Translations under genes and position numbers: made by a program | The notes under the pieces: model-generated | What the model saw: only the letters and a program-made list of their open reading frames with translations | What the model was told of the DNA's origin: nothing | Databases searched by the model: none | Shown: one piece after another, positions 47,160 to 57,675 of the stretch | Position numbering within the stretch: the first letter of the stretch is position 1 | How the letters are laid out: each line of letters opens with the position of its first letter | DNA from: Oegoconia quadripuncta | Lineage: Eukaryota; Arthropoda; Insecta; Lepidoptera; Autostichidae | Direction: 5' to 3' | Assembly (NCBI GenBank): GCA_949316235.1 | Contig: OX438741.1 | Coordinates: forward strand, 27,347,324 to 27,411,323 | Length of the DNA: 64,000 bases

Positions 47160-47340
47160 CACGTGCCATGTATGTCCGTCTGTCTGTAGGTCACAATTAA
47201 TTTCATCACAGATTAGTTTTTAGTGCTATAAAGCTGAAATTTGGCATAGTTATATCTATCTATATATAACACTTACAGAGTTACAAAAAAAATTACGGTC
47301 GATACGTACTACAACGGGGATGATTATGTATATTAACATA
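47160..47340 (+). repeat. Possible dispersed repeat
   Basis: GTGCCATGTATGTCCGTCTG, TCTGTAGGTCACAATTAATT, AAAGCTGAAATTTGGCATAG and AACACTTACAGAGTTACAAA have the wording of common lepidopteran non-coding repeats. No second copy is here. Confidence 0.4.
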
Positions 47341-47384
47341 CCCCATCGTGTAGAATATCATTGAATGAGTTTTTCAAATCATCA

Positions 47385-47660
47385 TCATCTGACATAAGAG
47401 CCATGCTCTTGTCGGTGGAGATTTTTCCATATCTCTCTGCTCTCCGCCTTCCTCTTGACCTCCTGATACAACACGACGTTCAACTTCTCTTTTATTTGCT
47501 GCATGTAGCTTATTCTCGGTCTTCCTCTTTTTCTTTTCCCCTCTATTCTTCCTTCTATTATAGTTTTGATGAAATCATCGTGTCGTATAAGGTGTCCCAG
47601 TATTTTCCCTCTTCTATTGTCAATTACTTGCAACAATTTCCTTTTTTCCTTTACTTAACT
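47385..47660 (-). pseudogene. LINE ORF2 C-terminal remnant
   Basis: An 83-codon frame ending at a stop at 47385 contains KILGHLIRHDDFIKT, then IIEGRIEGKRKRGRPR and ISYMQQIKEKL. The LGH-x-x-RH, EG-x-x-G-x-RGRPR and W-x-x-L (here IWKNLHRQEHG) elements are the standard C-terminal end of insect non-LTR retrotransposon ORF2 proteins, downstream of the reverse transcriptase. The reading can be extended upstream a few codons (KRKKLLQVID) before similarity stops, so only the last 90 or so residues remain. It is a 5'-truncated dead copy. The overlapping plus-strand frame of 117 codons at 47361-47714 is its shadow. Confidence 0.88.
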
Positions 47661-47910
47661 TTACTATATTTTTGTTTTTCAAATATTGGGGGGTTTTCGA
47701 TACAGAGATTGTAAAATTTTAAACTTTAAAACGTATTTTTGTTGGAGTTATGTGTTTCCCTAACATCAAAACCAATTATTTTGAATTTTTTTACAAGCGT
47801 TGTAATTACCTACACTCTTATAACAAAATTAAAAGGATATAAGTAAATCTCCTAGTATATAAGTAATAGTCGACTAACTAATGACGTAGTTAGATCTGTA
47901 AAAAAATCAT

Positions 47911-48014
47911 AGAATCTCCATATGTAATGAAACAAATTTGTAAAAATTTTAAAACATGGGTAAGAATCTCCATATGTAATGAAACAAATTTGTAAAAATT
48001 TTAAAACATGGGTA
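47911..48014 (+). repeat. Perfect tandem duplication, 52-bp unit
   Basis: The unit starting AGAATCTCCATATGTAATGA occurs at 47911-47962 and again, identical, at 47963-48014. Confidence 0.96.
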
Positions 48015-48257
48015 ATTTGCGCGCGTGGTTCGGCAAATAACGGCCGGTTTTCTTTATTACATTAGTCTAACTATCATAGGCCTTCCCTGCCATTTTTTTT
48101 TATGGACAACTTTCTTCGCCATTTTTCCATTCTCAGTCTGAGAAACCGAGTGAAATTACGCAGCAATTCAAAAAATGTGAAACCAACCACAGAAAAAAAT
48201 TGTGCCGGACGCAGTCTCAGTAAGGCTTTTGTGAAAGAGTATGTGTGTGAATAAGAT

Positions 48258-48413
48258 CAAGCGTTTTCAGGAAATTTTAACGTCAAAGATACATGTTAGC
48301 TCTAGTTATACTGTTACAGATAAATCGATGCCATCTGTGAAATAGAGAAATATCGACACATCAGTGGTTACGACGTTGCTGAGGAATTGGGCATTGAACA
48401 GAAAACAGCAATG
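48258..48413 (+). pseudogene. Mariner transposase N-terminal remnant
   Basis: In a single frame, bases 48270-48413 read GNFNVKDTC, then a stretch with three stops, then IDAICEIEK, YRHISGYDVAEELGIEQ and KTAM. Mariner transposases carry GNFDVKD, then a GRP-containing linker, then a second helix-turn-helix of the form HISSYDIAEELGI-HKTVL, which matches well. This part binds the terminal repeats; the catalytic D,D34D domain would follow, but sequence after 48413 is A/T-rich and unrelated. The three in-frame stops and the missing catalytic half make it inactive. Terminal inverted repeats were not found. It might have supplied activity for TA-targeting MITEs such as the one at 14.23 kb, which is speculative. 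Confidence 0.85.
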
Positions 48414-48419
48414 TATAAT

Positions 48420-49830
48420 TAAATATAAATGATTTTTTTATGTCTTTAATAATATAAAACACTAAATAACTTTTTCCCCGACCAAAACTATCAGAAACAC
48501 AAGAAAGTACGATAATAATATTTAGGTAATAATACCTATGCACCATACCATATATTTAATGTTTTTCTATAGTTGTAGATATTTCCTAAGATCCGAAATA
48601 TCCAGTCACGTCTCGCTTGTCACACCCACAAGGTTCCCCTGTGCTATAATATCTATATATATAAAAACAATTTAAAATTAATTTTTTATTACAAAACTGA
48701 CAGCATAAGTACAGACATCTAAAATATTTGCATTGTCCGTCCCAATATAATGAAGTCACGTCGACATCGTAACAACTTCAATTCTTTAGTCTAATCCACG
48801 TTGGCTACAGTTGGCACGTCCTCGCGCCCCGGATCGATCGCTGCTACCAGGTAGGTTTTACCGAAATATTCGCAGTCCCAACGCTGCATGGGGACACGGT
48901 CAACGAACTTCAATCGCCTCTGTGAAGTGACCTTTACAACATACATACCAGCATTTTACACGAGACATTTAAAAGTGTTATATTAAAAAAGCTAGGTGCA
49001 TTTAATATTACTTATTTACAAAGGATATAAAAAAAGTTTCTGACTGTTGAGATGAATAAGCAAGCATGAACAACATAGGCCGCTCGGCAATATTCAGTGT
49101 AATTTAATATATTTTTTCCTTGTTTTGTCGAAATATAAATTGTAACCAAAAATTTACTTAAAAAAAGCAACCGTTGAGTTTCTTGCTTGGTCTTCTCTAG
49201 GGAATCCGCTTTGTGAATGAGCTGTAATTTTAATATCAAGTTAATAAATGTTAATAAGTGTTATCCTATGAAATATAATCTTTTGACTTGGACATTACTG
49301 GACGGGCGACGGGATCGCAAGTGGAACGAGAGTTAATGGTTAATAATGGACGTTTCAAACGACATCTACTAATTGTAAGATTTAATGTGACTAAGGTGAT
49401 GTCATGGCATTTACAAGTTCAATCGTCGGTCATATTGTACCTACTACAATCGAAATAATGAACGCACTTCGACAATACAAAATTTTAATATCAGGACATA
49501 GAGATGTAAATAGTAAACGAATTTGTTTGGACAACGGCAAACGAAAGATGGTCATTCTGTTCTAAATTAGTCTCAATCTGTTGTTCCATATTTGGAATGT
49601 TTATTTCCGTCCGAATGGCACTCGCAAAATTATTATTGCTTAAGAGCCGGAGCCAGTTACCCGGGCACGCGCCGTAATGACTTTTTTGGGACACACACTC
49701 CCGAATATCTCACGCATTTCTGTGTGGGAAAACATCGTGGGAAAATTCACATGCCTCGCATTTTCTCGTGTGTAAATAGACCGATAAAGTGAATTGCGAT
49801 CGGTTACTGTCTGTCATTTTTCTAAATGTG
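48420..49830. other. Unannotated DNA
   Basis: No feature supported. A moderately GC-rich segment at 48780-48910 (CGTCCTCGCGCCCCGGATCG) has no recognised identity. Confidence 0.45.
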
Positions 49831-49836
49831 TATCAT

Positions 49837-50450
49837 GACGACCTGATTGGTGTAGTGGTTAGCAACTCTGACCACTATACCGAAAGGTTGCGGGTTCGAA
49901 TCCCGCTAGGGGCATATGTTTGTGTGATGAATACGGATATGTGTACCCGAGTTATGGATGTTTTCATTTATAATAAGTATTTATTTACAAAGAAAAATGT
50001 ATTTATGTAGTATATCAACCATCTGGTATCCACAACACAAACTTCCGCCTTTAACCGCCTCCGTGGCGTAACATTATAGGGTTTACGAATCGGAGGTCAC
50101 GGGTTCGATCCCCTGCGGGGTACATGTTTAGTACTCGGTTTGGTTGGTGGTAGGGCATTTTAAATGTCCGCCTGGCTAGGTACCATCATCTTATCAAAAT
50201 CTGCGGCCAAACAGCAATGTTAATAGCATTGTTGTGTTCTGGTTGTCAGAGATAAGATAGCCAGTTCCCCAAATATTTGGGTTTCCGGGTCAGTACGCTT
50301 CCACCTACGGCCTCATCTTCACTAAATATCAGGTGTGATTGAGGTCAAGCGCTAACCAGTTGTGCATAAAAAAAAAGCCTATAGTTGCTTACTGTGGAAC
50401 AAGATAGCTGTGTGTATGTCTAAGGATATTTATTTATTTATTATTATCAT
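49837..50450 (+). mobile_element. SINE B split by a SINE A insertion
   Basis: The head GACGACCTGATTGGTGTAGT, B-box GGGTTCGAATCCCGC and body GTGTGATGAATACGGATATG and CAACCATCTGGTATCCACAA run to about 50052. The rest of the same element (GCCTATAGTTGCTTACTGTG, TAGCTGTGTGTATGTCTAAG, TATTTATTTATTATT tail) resumes at 50377. The two halves join into the order seen in the 22.25 kb copy. The interruption is a full SINE A. Confidence 0.88.
50053..50376 (+). mobile_element. SINE A, full length, nested in SINE B
   Basis: AACCGCCTCCGTGGCGTAAC, B-box CGGGTTCGATCCCCTGCGGG, GGTTGGTGGTAGGGCATTTT, TTGTTGTGTTCTGGTTGTCA-type body, the CCGGGTCAGTACGCTTCCAC block, GTTGTGCATAAAA. Flanking words GCCTTTA (50047-50053) and GCCTATA (50377-50383) match at six of seven bases, a plausible target-site duplication. 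The head carries a small deletion in its anticodon-arm region relative to the 40.1 kb copy. Confidence 0.9.
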
Positions 50451-50459
50451 ATTATAACA

Positions 50460-52985
50460 ATATAATATGTGAATTTAAAGTTAAAAAATGTAAAAATGAC
50501 TATTACTCTGTGTATCTACAAAATAAAGCATTTTTGACTTTGACTTTGACATTATTTTGAAACTGATTGACATTCAAGTTATTATATAGATAAAGTAAAG
50601 CGTTTTAAGTAGTTAGGCTCTTCATATTCTCAGTCTATCGTGTGATTCTAAACATGTCGAAATAACTTCAGCGTCTTGTACTTTTCTATGGATATCATAG
50701 AGTTGCTCTAATTTAAGTGTTTTACTTTGTATAGTAAATGTATAGAGTTACTTTACTTTAAGGATGTTATAATTTTGTATGGACTCCATAGAGTTGCTCT
50801 AATTTTAGTGTTTTTGTAATATTTTTATATATTGAATTACATTAGAAATATCTACTTAAATCGGGAAGTAAAAGATGTATAAATGTACAAAACTTCAAAT
50901 GTAGGCAACATTCTATTTGCGTGTAAGTACATGTTTGTGCAATCAAATTTCCATGTTAGGGGCATTAAATCACAGCGCAGAATAGTAATTTCAAATACTA
51001 AAACAAAATATCCCACAAAAGTAATTTCTATTGATAAATGTTTTCACTTATGATCATGACCTGTTTTACCGGTCGTAGTCAAAATTAATACTACTCCGTT
51101 TGCGGGTAGAGTAACAGCCACTCCTTCAAGGTTTATACCCATTGCGGAAACATCGGAGGACCCCAAACATGGCTTACAAATGGAAACGGTCACGCAAGGA
51201 ATCGCAACCCTGGTTAAATGGCCTCTTTTCATATAAATTTCTTTTCACATCTACCCTACATGTTTCACAAGAGTCAGGCCTTTATCACTTCTAATTTACT
51301 CACATATGTTGTGTAAAAATACTTGTGGATCAACATTTACTAATTAGGTATATTATGTAGGTATTCTAGGATCTGATAAGGTAAAGGTAAAGGATAAGGG
51401 TAACATGTAAACGAGCCGAGACGAGCCTATTTTAAACTATCCAAAGTGCGCACGCACGCCCACACACATATACACACACACACTTATAATTATTTATTAT
51501 ATTATTTATTACTATTTAGTTATTATTATTTACTTATGGTTATTTAGTTATGGTTGTTTAGTTAAAGTTATAATGTTATATCTGCATCTTGATCATACTT
51601 TCTATATAAGTTAAGGAAGAGGAGTCTTTCTTGCACAGGCATTTTGATGCTTAAAAGGAAGAACCCACAACACATTGATAATAAATTGTATGATTTGAAA
51701 AAACAAATAAACTATTTTGTATTTGTGTTATATCACGGCACCAATCACACCATACACTCACGTCTGCCTCCGATCTTCGGTAAGGCAGTGTGATACCCAA
51801 CGCGAAACAATGTGCCTTTTTCTTCAATAATGGTTTTCACTGTTAGCACATGTTCTTCGGTAACACCCGTCAAAGGGCGCCATTTCTTTCTTCACCCGCC
51901 AAAGTTAGACAACCGCGCTTAAATTTTTTATATCAGCGGTACACAGTTGCCTTGGAAGGGTTTTTATCCTCAAATACTATTCTAAATTTAGTCAACTCCT
52001 CCGGTTTTAAGCGACAAAGACATTTTTATGTCTTTAACTTTTTAGTTATTATTCGAATGTGTTCCCTATATTTTTCAGGATGAGATATTGTGGTGGAAAT
52101 TGAAATTTGGAACGTTTGTATTATTTTCAATAGGATATATTTAGGAACTGAGTAATAAATAACCAATAGCTTAATTTCACAGATAAAAAACTTATTGCGT
52201 CGTTAGGTGCATTGGTCATGAAAGAAAAATCTTCTAAAAATCATACATATTTAACAAAGAAAAATTACGTATCAAGTTTGCATTACGTGCCTTTGTTTTA
52301 ACATAAGAACGTTCTGTGACATACTTTACTTTGCGAATAAGCAAAATATTTTTGCTTGAAACCCTAAGCAAAAATAATAACTACACCTATTTTTACAGCT
52401 GTATAGGTATTATATTATTTTAGTAGGTTATGTTGCAAGGAAGGAAGGTAGAGAGACGTGGTCATTATAGCATAGCTCTTAAATTGAAGAAGAAGAAGAT
52501 GTTGCAATTATCTAAGTTGTGTAGATAATTAATTTTATTAGGATTACTTAATTTTTCATAGTGGGAGTCCCAACTCGTACCAACATGGCCGATTTTGTTT
52601 TTACTATTAGGTAATCTACTACGAACTTTCTCTCTAGCGTAAATAATGTGTTAGACGTTTTATTAAATTATATTACCTGCATTCTTGTAGTCCACGTAGG
52701 ACCCACGTCATGAGAATACGTAACATGCTTTGTCCCTAAGGTTCAATACAACTTTGTAGACAAAGTAACAATTGTGTTAAACCTAACATGGCTCAACAAA
52801 GACAGGGTAGATAGCATCTTTTACTCCGTAACAGCAACGTCAAAAGAGAAGCTTCCATCTTCAAACTTAGGTAAACTCGCAGGTAGGCTAACCTTTAGGT
52901 TTTTCTATAATCCATGATCAACAAGTTAAAGACGCACGTCTAAGTTCGATTTACACAAAAGGTGCCTGTACGCACAGTTCTTCAT
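50460..52985. other. Unannotated DNA
   Basis: TTGACTTTGACTTTGACAT near 50535 is a short (GACTTT)n. A CACACA-rich tract lies at 51453-51484. A 62-codon minus-strand frame at 51232-51044 (MKRGHLTRVAIPCVTVSICK onwards) is slightly GC-richer than its surroundings but matches no family I know and lacks clear splice or start support. A GAAGAAGAAG tract is near 52488. Confidence 0.45.
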
Positions 52986-52993
52986 TCCACAGG

Positions 52994-53206
52994 TTTTTTT
53001 TTATGCACAAAGGGTTAGTACTTGACCTCAATCACACCTGATGTTAAGTGAAGATAAGATCGAAGGCGTACTGACCCGGAAACCCCATCTTATTTGGGGG
53101 ACTGGCTATCTTATCTCTGACAACCGGAACACAACAATGCTATTAACATTACTGCTTGGCGGCAGATTTAGATAACATGGTGGTATCTAGCCAGGCGGAC
53201 ATTTAA
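52994..53206 (-). mobile_element. SINE A, 5'-truncated copy
   Basis: Poly-T, TATGCACAAAGGGTTAGTAC, CACACCTGATGTTAAGTGAA, CATCTTATTTGGGGGACTGG and GCTTGGCGGCAGATTTAGAT to CCAGGCGGACATTTAAA. It lacks the head, and a 9-10 bp deletion affects the GGCCGAAGGTGGAAGCG region. Confidence 0.88.
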
Positions 53207-53462
53207 AGTTGTAACTGTACTCATATTTATAACGCCTTAAAAAACTGTATAAGTTGGAAAGGTCACCACACTGTTTGGGTAGTGCCTACTTTCATCAGGG
53301 GTCATATCAGAATACACCACGCGGGCCAACTTCGGATTATTGGATTTGTGTCACACTAGTCGCAAACTGACAGATGTTGCCTCGAAAAATTCATTATATA
53401 GGTACATTATTAATCATACACGGCTATTTAACATGATTAAAAGATTTAGAAGCCTAACCTCA

Positions 53463-53600
53463 AAATCGCAAAATGACATAATCGCAAAACGTCAGACGTT
53501 GATAGGTTGCCGCTAAAGGTCAAAAATGCAACAGACAGATTCACAGAAACTCAGATTCGCAAAATGTGTGATTCTCAAAATGTCAATTGCGTAAAAATTA
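53463..53600 (+). repeat. Repeat J, CGCAAAATG cluster
   Basis: AAATCGCAAAATGACATAAT, CGCAAAACGTCAGACG, then GATTCGCAAAATGTGTG and ATTCTCAAAATGTCAATTGC. Shared words with 30.41 and 32.09 kb define a family. It is non-coding. Confidence 0.6.
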
Positions 53601-53604
53601 CGAC

Positions 53605-54210
53605 TTACTGTTAGAAATATAATCATCTTGTTTAATAATGAAAATATGGATACCGCCATCTATTGACCAGCGGCCGTAACATATACAGTGTGGAATTTTT
53701 GAACCGCACCTGGAGGAAAGCTACTATAATCTAAGATACCATGCTGGCTATTTCTATATAGTTCTAAAATGATAGTTTAGACAGGAGAGTCATATTAGAA
53801 AACTGCGGTTAGTATAAATTGAATTGACGTCACGCTACCATTAATTATGTTAAACAGCCCTGTTTATATAACTATGGAGGCTACTGTACTTGCTTACAAT
53901 TTTTCTAATGAAAGATTTCGTCAGCATGTTTAATACTGCTAGGTATGTACTAGTAACAATTTTCGGTAATTTCAGTTCTGATACTGATACATAAATTCAG
54001 ATAATATCATTGTACCCTTTGTACTCTGGGGTAAGCATAGAATGGAAGAAGGATAAGCGAACCAAATAACACGAGGTCACGCGATGTCGAATGATGAAAA
54101 TGAATCGCAGGGTATAATATTGAACTTGGGTATATTACGAGTACTGACTATATACCGATAGTTAAAAGTATTAGGTACTTGTTGTTTTTAATTTTAAACA
54201 ATTCCTAGTT
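53605..54210. other. Unannotated DNA
   Basis: TACAGTGTGGAATTTTTGAA at about 53684 looks like a possible transposon end, but I find no inverted partner. Confidence 0.4.
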
Positions 54211-54215
54211 CCATC

Positions 54216-54275
54216 AAATTGATTATGTATTGAGACTTTTAATTTTAATTAAAAGTCCCAATACATAATCAATTT
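54216..54275. repeat. 29-bp palindrome with 2-base spacer
   Basis: AAATTGATTATGTATTGAGA then CTTTTAATT (54216-54244) is inverted at 54247-54275 with one mismatch. Confidence 0.94.
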
Positions 54276-54343
54276 TTACATAATCCCAATAGGTAGGTGA
54301 TCTAATTACGTACGAGCGAATAAGAATAATTTGCTTAGATATT

Positions 54344-55314
54344 GGGTAACTCCCGGATAGGTGACCAGTGGGGATATGTGCCTCATTTTAAAACTCCAAG
54401 TCGTAAACCAAATCCTGATCTAACCGCCTATTTATTATGAAGTGCTACTCGTCCCCCGCTACCACACTGAGAGCGACTGCGAGGTATCTACGCAGCTACT
54501 TGATAGCACCAAACGAAAATTTTTACACGCGAAATTTAGTTTTTGTTCATTTTGGATACTTTTTACCTTAGTGGAACTTTGTATCAATAAGGTATCAATT
54601 TTTATGGCTGATTTCATATTGAAGCTAAGACTCTAAAGAACATATTTTAGTTGCTTTTATTATTATTTTTCTTTTCTTAGATTTATTTATTAAGATGGGC
54701 ATCTATCCTTCACAAAAACAACAGATGCCCAGGGACAGGTTTCTGCCTACCTCAACGGCAAACGCATATGTATGTATGTATTTATTAATTATAGTACTTA
54801 CCTTCCTCTATTTTTAAATTTTTATTAGATATAAGTATCTACTAATCATTTTTCACATTTTAAATTTAACTTTTCATTAGTCTTGCGGATATAAATGCCC
54901 CACTCAAAAATGGCGTGGAGGATAGATGCCTTATCAGGGGACATTGCCAGGGGTAAAGTGTTAAAGTTACAATACTCGAATTTGGGCAGAATACATAATG
55001 GTATGCAAACCTATTATTCTATTGTTAGATACCTTAAATTTATACGTATTTCAATGTAAGGCATATATCCTCCGAGCCGTATTTACTCGAACGTCATCTA
55101 TCCTCTACTGGGCACATATCTCGCAATTTTTAGAGGTCTGCAAAAATTTTGATAACTCTTAAATTCATACGTTCCTGAAAAGGTTACTATAACCTTTTGT
55201 AGCTGAAAAACCGATCTACCTTTGCCTGAAAATGAGACTGAAAATTAGTATTGTCAATGGGTTTTGAGCAAGAGAGCGAACACAAATCGTGTGGCACCTA
55301 TCCGGGAGTTACCC
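54344..55314 (+). mobile_element. Family E transposon, both ends present (copy 2)
   Basis: The left end GGGTAACTCCCGGATAGGTG is exactly inverted at the right end (CACCTATCCGGGAGTTACCC, 55295-55314). The first 250 bp align with the copy at 23.3 kb. Within 971 bp an 11-bp motif of the form GGATANRTGMC occurs about nine times: plus orientation near 54355, 54723 (partial), 54887 (spaced) and 54920; inverted at 54698, 55060, 55093, 55111 (weak) and 55293. The terminal repeats themselves contain the motif. Arrays of short subterminal motifs are transposase-binding sites in several DNA transposon superfamilies, such as hAT and CACTA. No transposase frame remains (64 codons at most). Target duplication is unclear and the superfamily is not assigned. 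Confidence 0.85.
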
Positions 55315-55319
55315 TTTAT

Positions 55320-55600
55320 ACCTATCTACTGAGCTGAGACTACCATATCAATAGCAATTGTTATTAGATAGAAATGAAAAAGCGTAAAAATATTATGTAA
55401 TTATTAAAGGATAATTAGCCGTATTTGTCTTTTTTGTTTGTTATGATTGCTTGATGAACCCACAATTCCTGTCATTGCAAAACAATTACGTTTAAACATA
55501 CAAGACAAGTAGAACAAACAATAATTCTAAATACATACACACTACTCACTAAAGGAATTTATTTATTAGTAAAATAAAAAAAAATATTATCTTTCCTTTT
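55320..55600. other. Unannotated AT-rich DNA
   Basis: No recognisable feature. Confidence 0.45.
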
Positions 55601-55607
55601 GTCGCTT

Positions 55608-55811
55608 TCAAAATAGGACCCATTTGATGTGACCTCCGAATAATGCATTCCTTGAACACTTTTTATAGGCACAGGATGGCAAGATGACTTTCAACTGCTT
55701 GTTTTCTTCAGTCAAGAGAGTCGAACAAAACGCGGCAAATCTTCCACCACTTCTCATTCTTCTTTGAACGCCGAGCACCGGTATAAAACCATTCATCTGC
55801 TCTTGTTTCAT
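55608..55811 (-). CDS. Unrecognised 67-codon frame
   Basis: It starts ATG at 55811 and reads MKQEQMNGFIPVLGVQRRMR onwards, ending in stop at 55608. It is slightly less AT-rich than its flanks and has a mixed composition with several Arg, Lys and Cys residues. There is no signal peptide, and I recognise no domain. A second frame over the same bases (beginning ADEWFYTGARRSKKNEKWW) also looks protein-like but contains stops, so the coding frame, if any, is uncertain. It may be a decayed gene piece or chance. Confidence 0.2.
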   Translation of the reverse strand: MKQEQMNGFIPVLGVQRRMRSGGRFAAFCSTLLTEENKQLKVILPSCAYKKCSRNALFGGHIKWVLF

Positions 55812-55819
55812 TTTGAAAA

Positions 55820-57145
55820 AGTTGACTCACTGCAGGACTTTCTACATTAAAATTCTATTTTCTGTTAATCAATACAAATAAAAAATTCTTCCCAACGTAA
55901 CATTTAAGAAAATTGTCTATTCGACACGTTTATTCATGCTTGATAAAAATCGCAAAACAGCCGGCTAACAAAATCGATTGGCGGTTATGGTATCATTTGC
56001 ATGTCCCCTCAATGGTTGTTGATCAATCAGGGTAGTGGAGTATTAAATAGGTAGTTTATAATAACGTTCAATAAGTTAACCATATTTTTGGGTGCCTTTC
56101 CAATTTACACCATAAAAACTGACTATTATTTCAAAACAGTTTGATGTGTGATTTGTGATTGTAATCACCGATTACCTGTTTTACCCGTGATGCTTGTTTT
56201 AACCTCGGTACTGTCGATGGGCCATTAGTATCTCGTTCTCGATCGCATTGTGCGGACGATTAATGACCGTGATTGACAGAATAGAAGTAGAGTAACGGGA
56301 TGCAAGAAATAAATAATGGGATGCTATTACCGCTATAAAGTGAACGTGAAGCGTTGTTATATCATCTTGCTTATTAAATTCAAATTTCAATAACTATAAA
56401 TCAACATTTTGAAAACTCCCAAGAGACTAAGGTTATATATTTTCCATTTAAACATAATTTACTGTGTTAAAAGTATGTGTGTGTGTCGACAAAACTTAAC
56501 TGATTGCCATCAAACATGGCTGATCATCTTGCAAAAGCTATTTTGAACACAAAAATCCATTTCAAATCGGATCAGCCGGTATAACACTCCTCTTTTTGCA
56601 TCGGGAGTTTTGTACTTTACTACCAAGATTTTGACATAAATATGTGGATACTGCGTAGGTAAATAGCTAATGAAGTGTTTGGTATACACCATAGCAGTTT
56701 TATTGTATGGCACTAAAACGCTCTTTAACATTGATAATAACTCAGTTTTTGTTACGTAGTAGAAATTCAGGGCAATATTAACATTTTCACATTTAATATA
56801 GCCACTAGCTCTACTTGACGTGGGTAATTACACTAGCTACTGACAAAATAAAGCCACCGAGTAGATAACGCTACTCGGTTGTAAAACTGTACAGTATGTC
56901 AGATGTAGATAAACCCCGATTAACATTGATTTTCCTTTTTTAGACGAGCAGTTAGTGGAGCTATTAGGGGCCTATACGGCACGCAGAATAGGAAGGGTTA
57001 TAATTTTAGCAGTTTTAATAAATGAGGTCTCCTTGAATTCGTTATAGTGTCACACGTATTATATGATATAAATGAATACGTTACCCATCATGTTGATTAG
57101 TTATGCAAAGTCAAGCAAACGCGGTAGTTTATATGATTGAGGAAA
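55820..57145. other. Mostly unannotated; repeat D remnant
   Basis: At 56475-56610 on the minus strand, ACTCCCGATGCAAAAAGAGG, then CGGCTGATCCGATTTGAAAT and CAGCCATGTTTGATGGC-type wording match repeat D. A 9-bp stem ACCGAGTAG/CTACTCGGT lies at 56858-56881. Nothing else. Confidence 0.5.
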
Positions 57146-57147
57146 AC

Positions 57148-57479
57148 TTTTTTTTATCCACAACGGGTTAGCACTTGACCTCAATCACACCTGATGTTAA
57201 GTGAGATGAAGCCGAAGGTGGTAGCGTACTGACCCGGAAACCCCATCTTATTTTGGGGACTGGCTATCTTATCTCTGACAACCAGAACACAACAATGCTA
57301 TTAACATTGCTGTTTTGGCGGCAGATTTAGATAAGATGGTGGTAGTTAGCCAGGCGGGCATTTAATATGCCCTACCACCCACCAAACCGAGTACTAAATA
57401 TGTACCCCGCTGTGGATCGAACCCGCGACCTCCGAATCGTAAACCCAATATTGTTTACATTGAGCAACGGAGGCGGTTA
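57148..57479 (-). mobile_element. SINE A, full length
   Basis: On the minus strand: head CCGCCTCCGTTGCTCAATGT, B-box CGGGTTCGATCCACAGCGGG, body GGTGGGTGGTAGGGCATATT, tail CATCAGGTGTGATTGAGGTC and poly-A. AAACTT occurs at both borders (57144-57149 and 57479-57484), consistent with a short target-site duplication. Confidence 0.92.
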
Positions 57480-57513
57480 AACTTAATTATCTATTAATGT
57501 TTTTAGTAATCGC

Positions 57514-57575
57514 GTTTTTTTTTTTTTTATGGTTAACTGGATACGCATTTGACCACAATCTCACCTGATGGGATT
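57514..57575 (-). mobile_element. SINE-like tail of a different family
   Basis: A poly-T run, then TATGGTTAACTGGATACGCA, TTTGACCACAATCTCACCTG and ATGGG. The TTGACC-CAAT-TCACCTGATG wording parallels SINE A's 3' end, although the rest differs. It may share the same LINE-derived tail. Confidence 0.55.
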
Positions 57576-57675
57576 ACCTGTTTAAGTAAAATGCTGTTAT
57601 TACGCCTTAAATATAATTTAATCTGTATTAGGTAGTTTGGATGGAAGGGCACCTCTGACAATACAATAATTATTT

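Noticed and set aside
47361..47714. 117-codon plus-strand frame, the longest in the window
   Set aside because: It is the antisense shadow of the LINE C-terminal frame on the minus strand.
49837..49912. Possible cellular tRNA gene (A-box TTGGTGTAGTGG, B-box GGTTCGAATCC)
   Set aside because: The acceptor ends do not pair, the same head recurs with different bodies at 22.4 and 40.0 kb, and it continues into a repetitive body, so it is a tRNA-derived SINE.
53684..53705. Possible transposon end TACAGTGTGGAATTTTTG
   Set aside because: No inverted partner was found within several kilobases.
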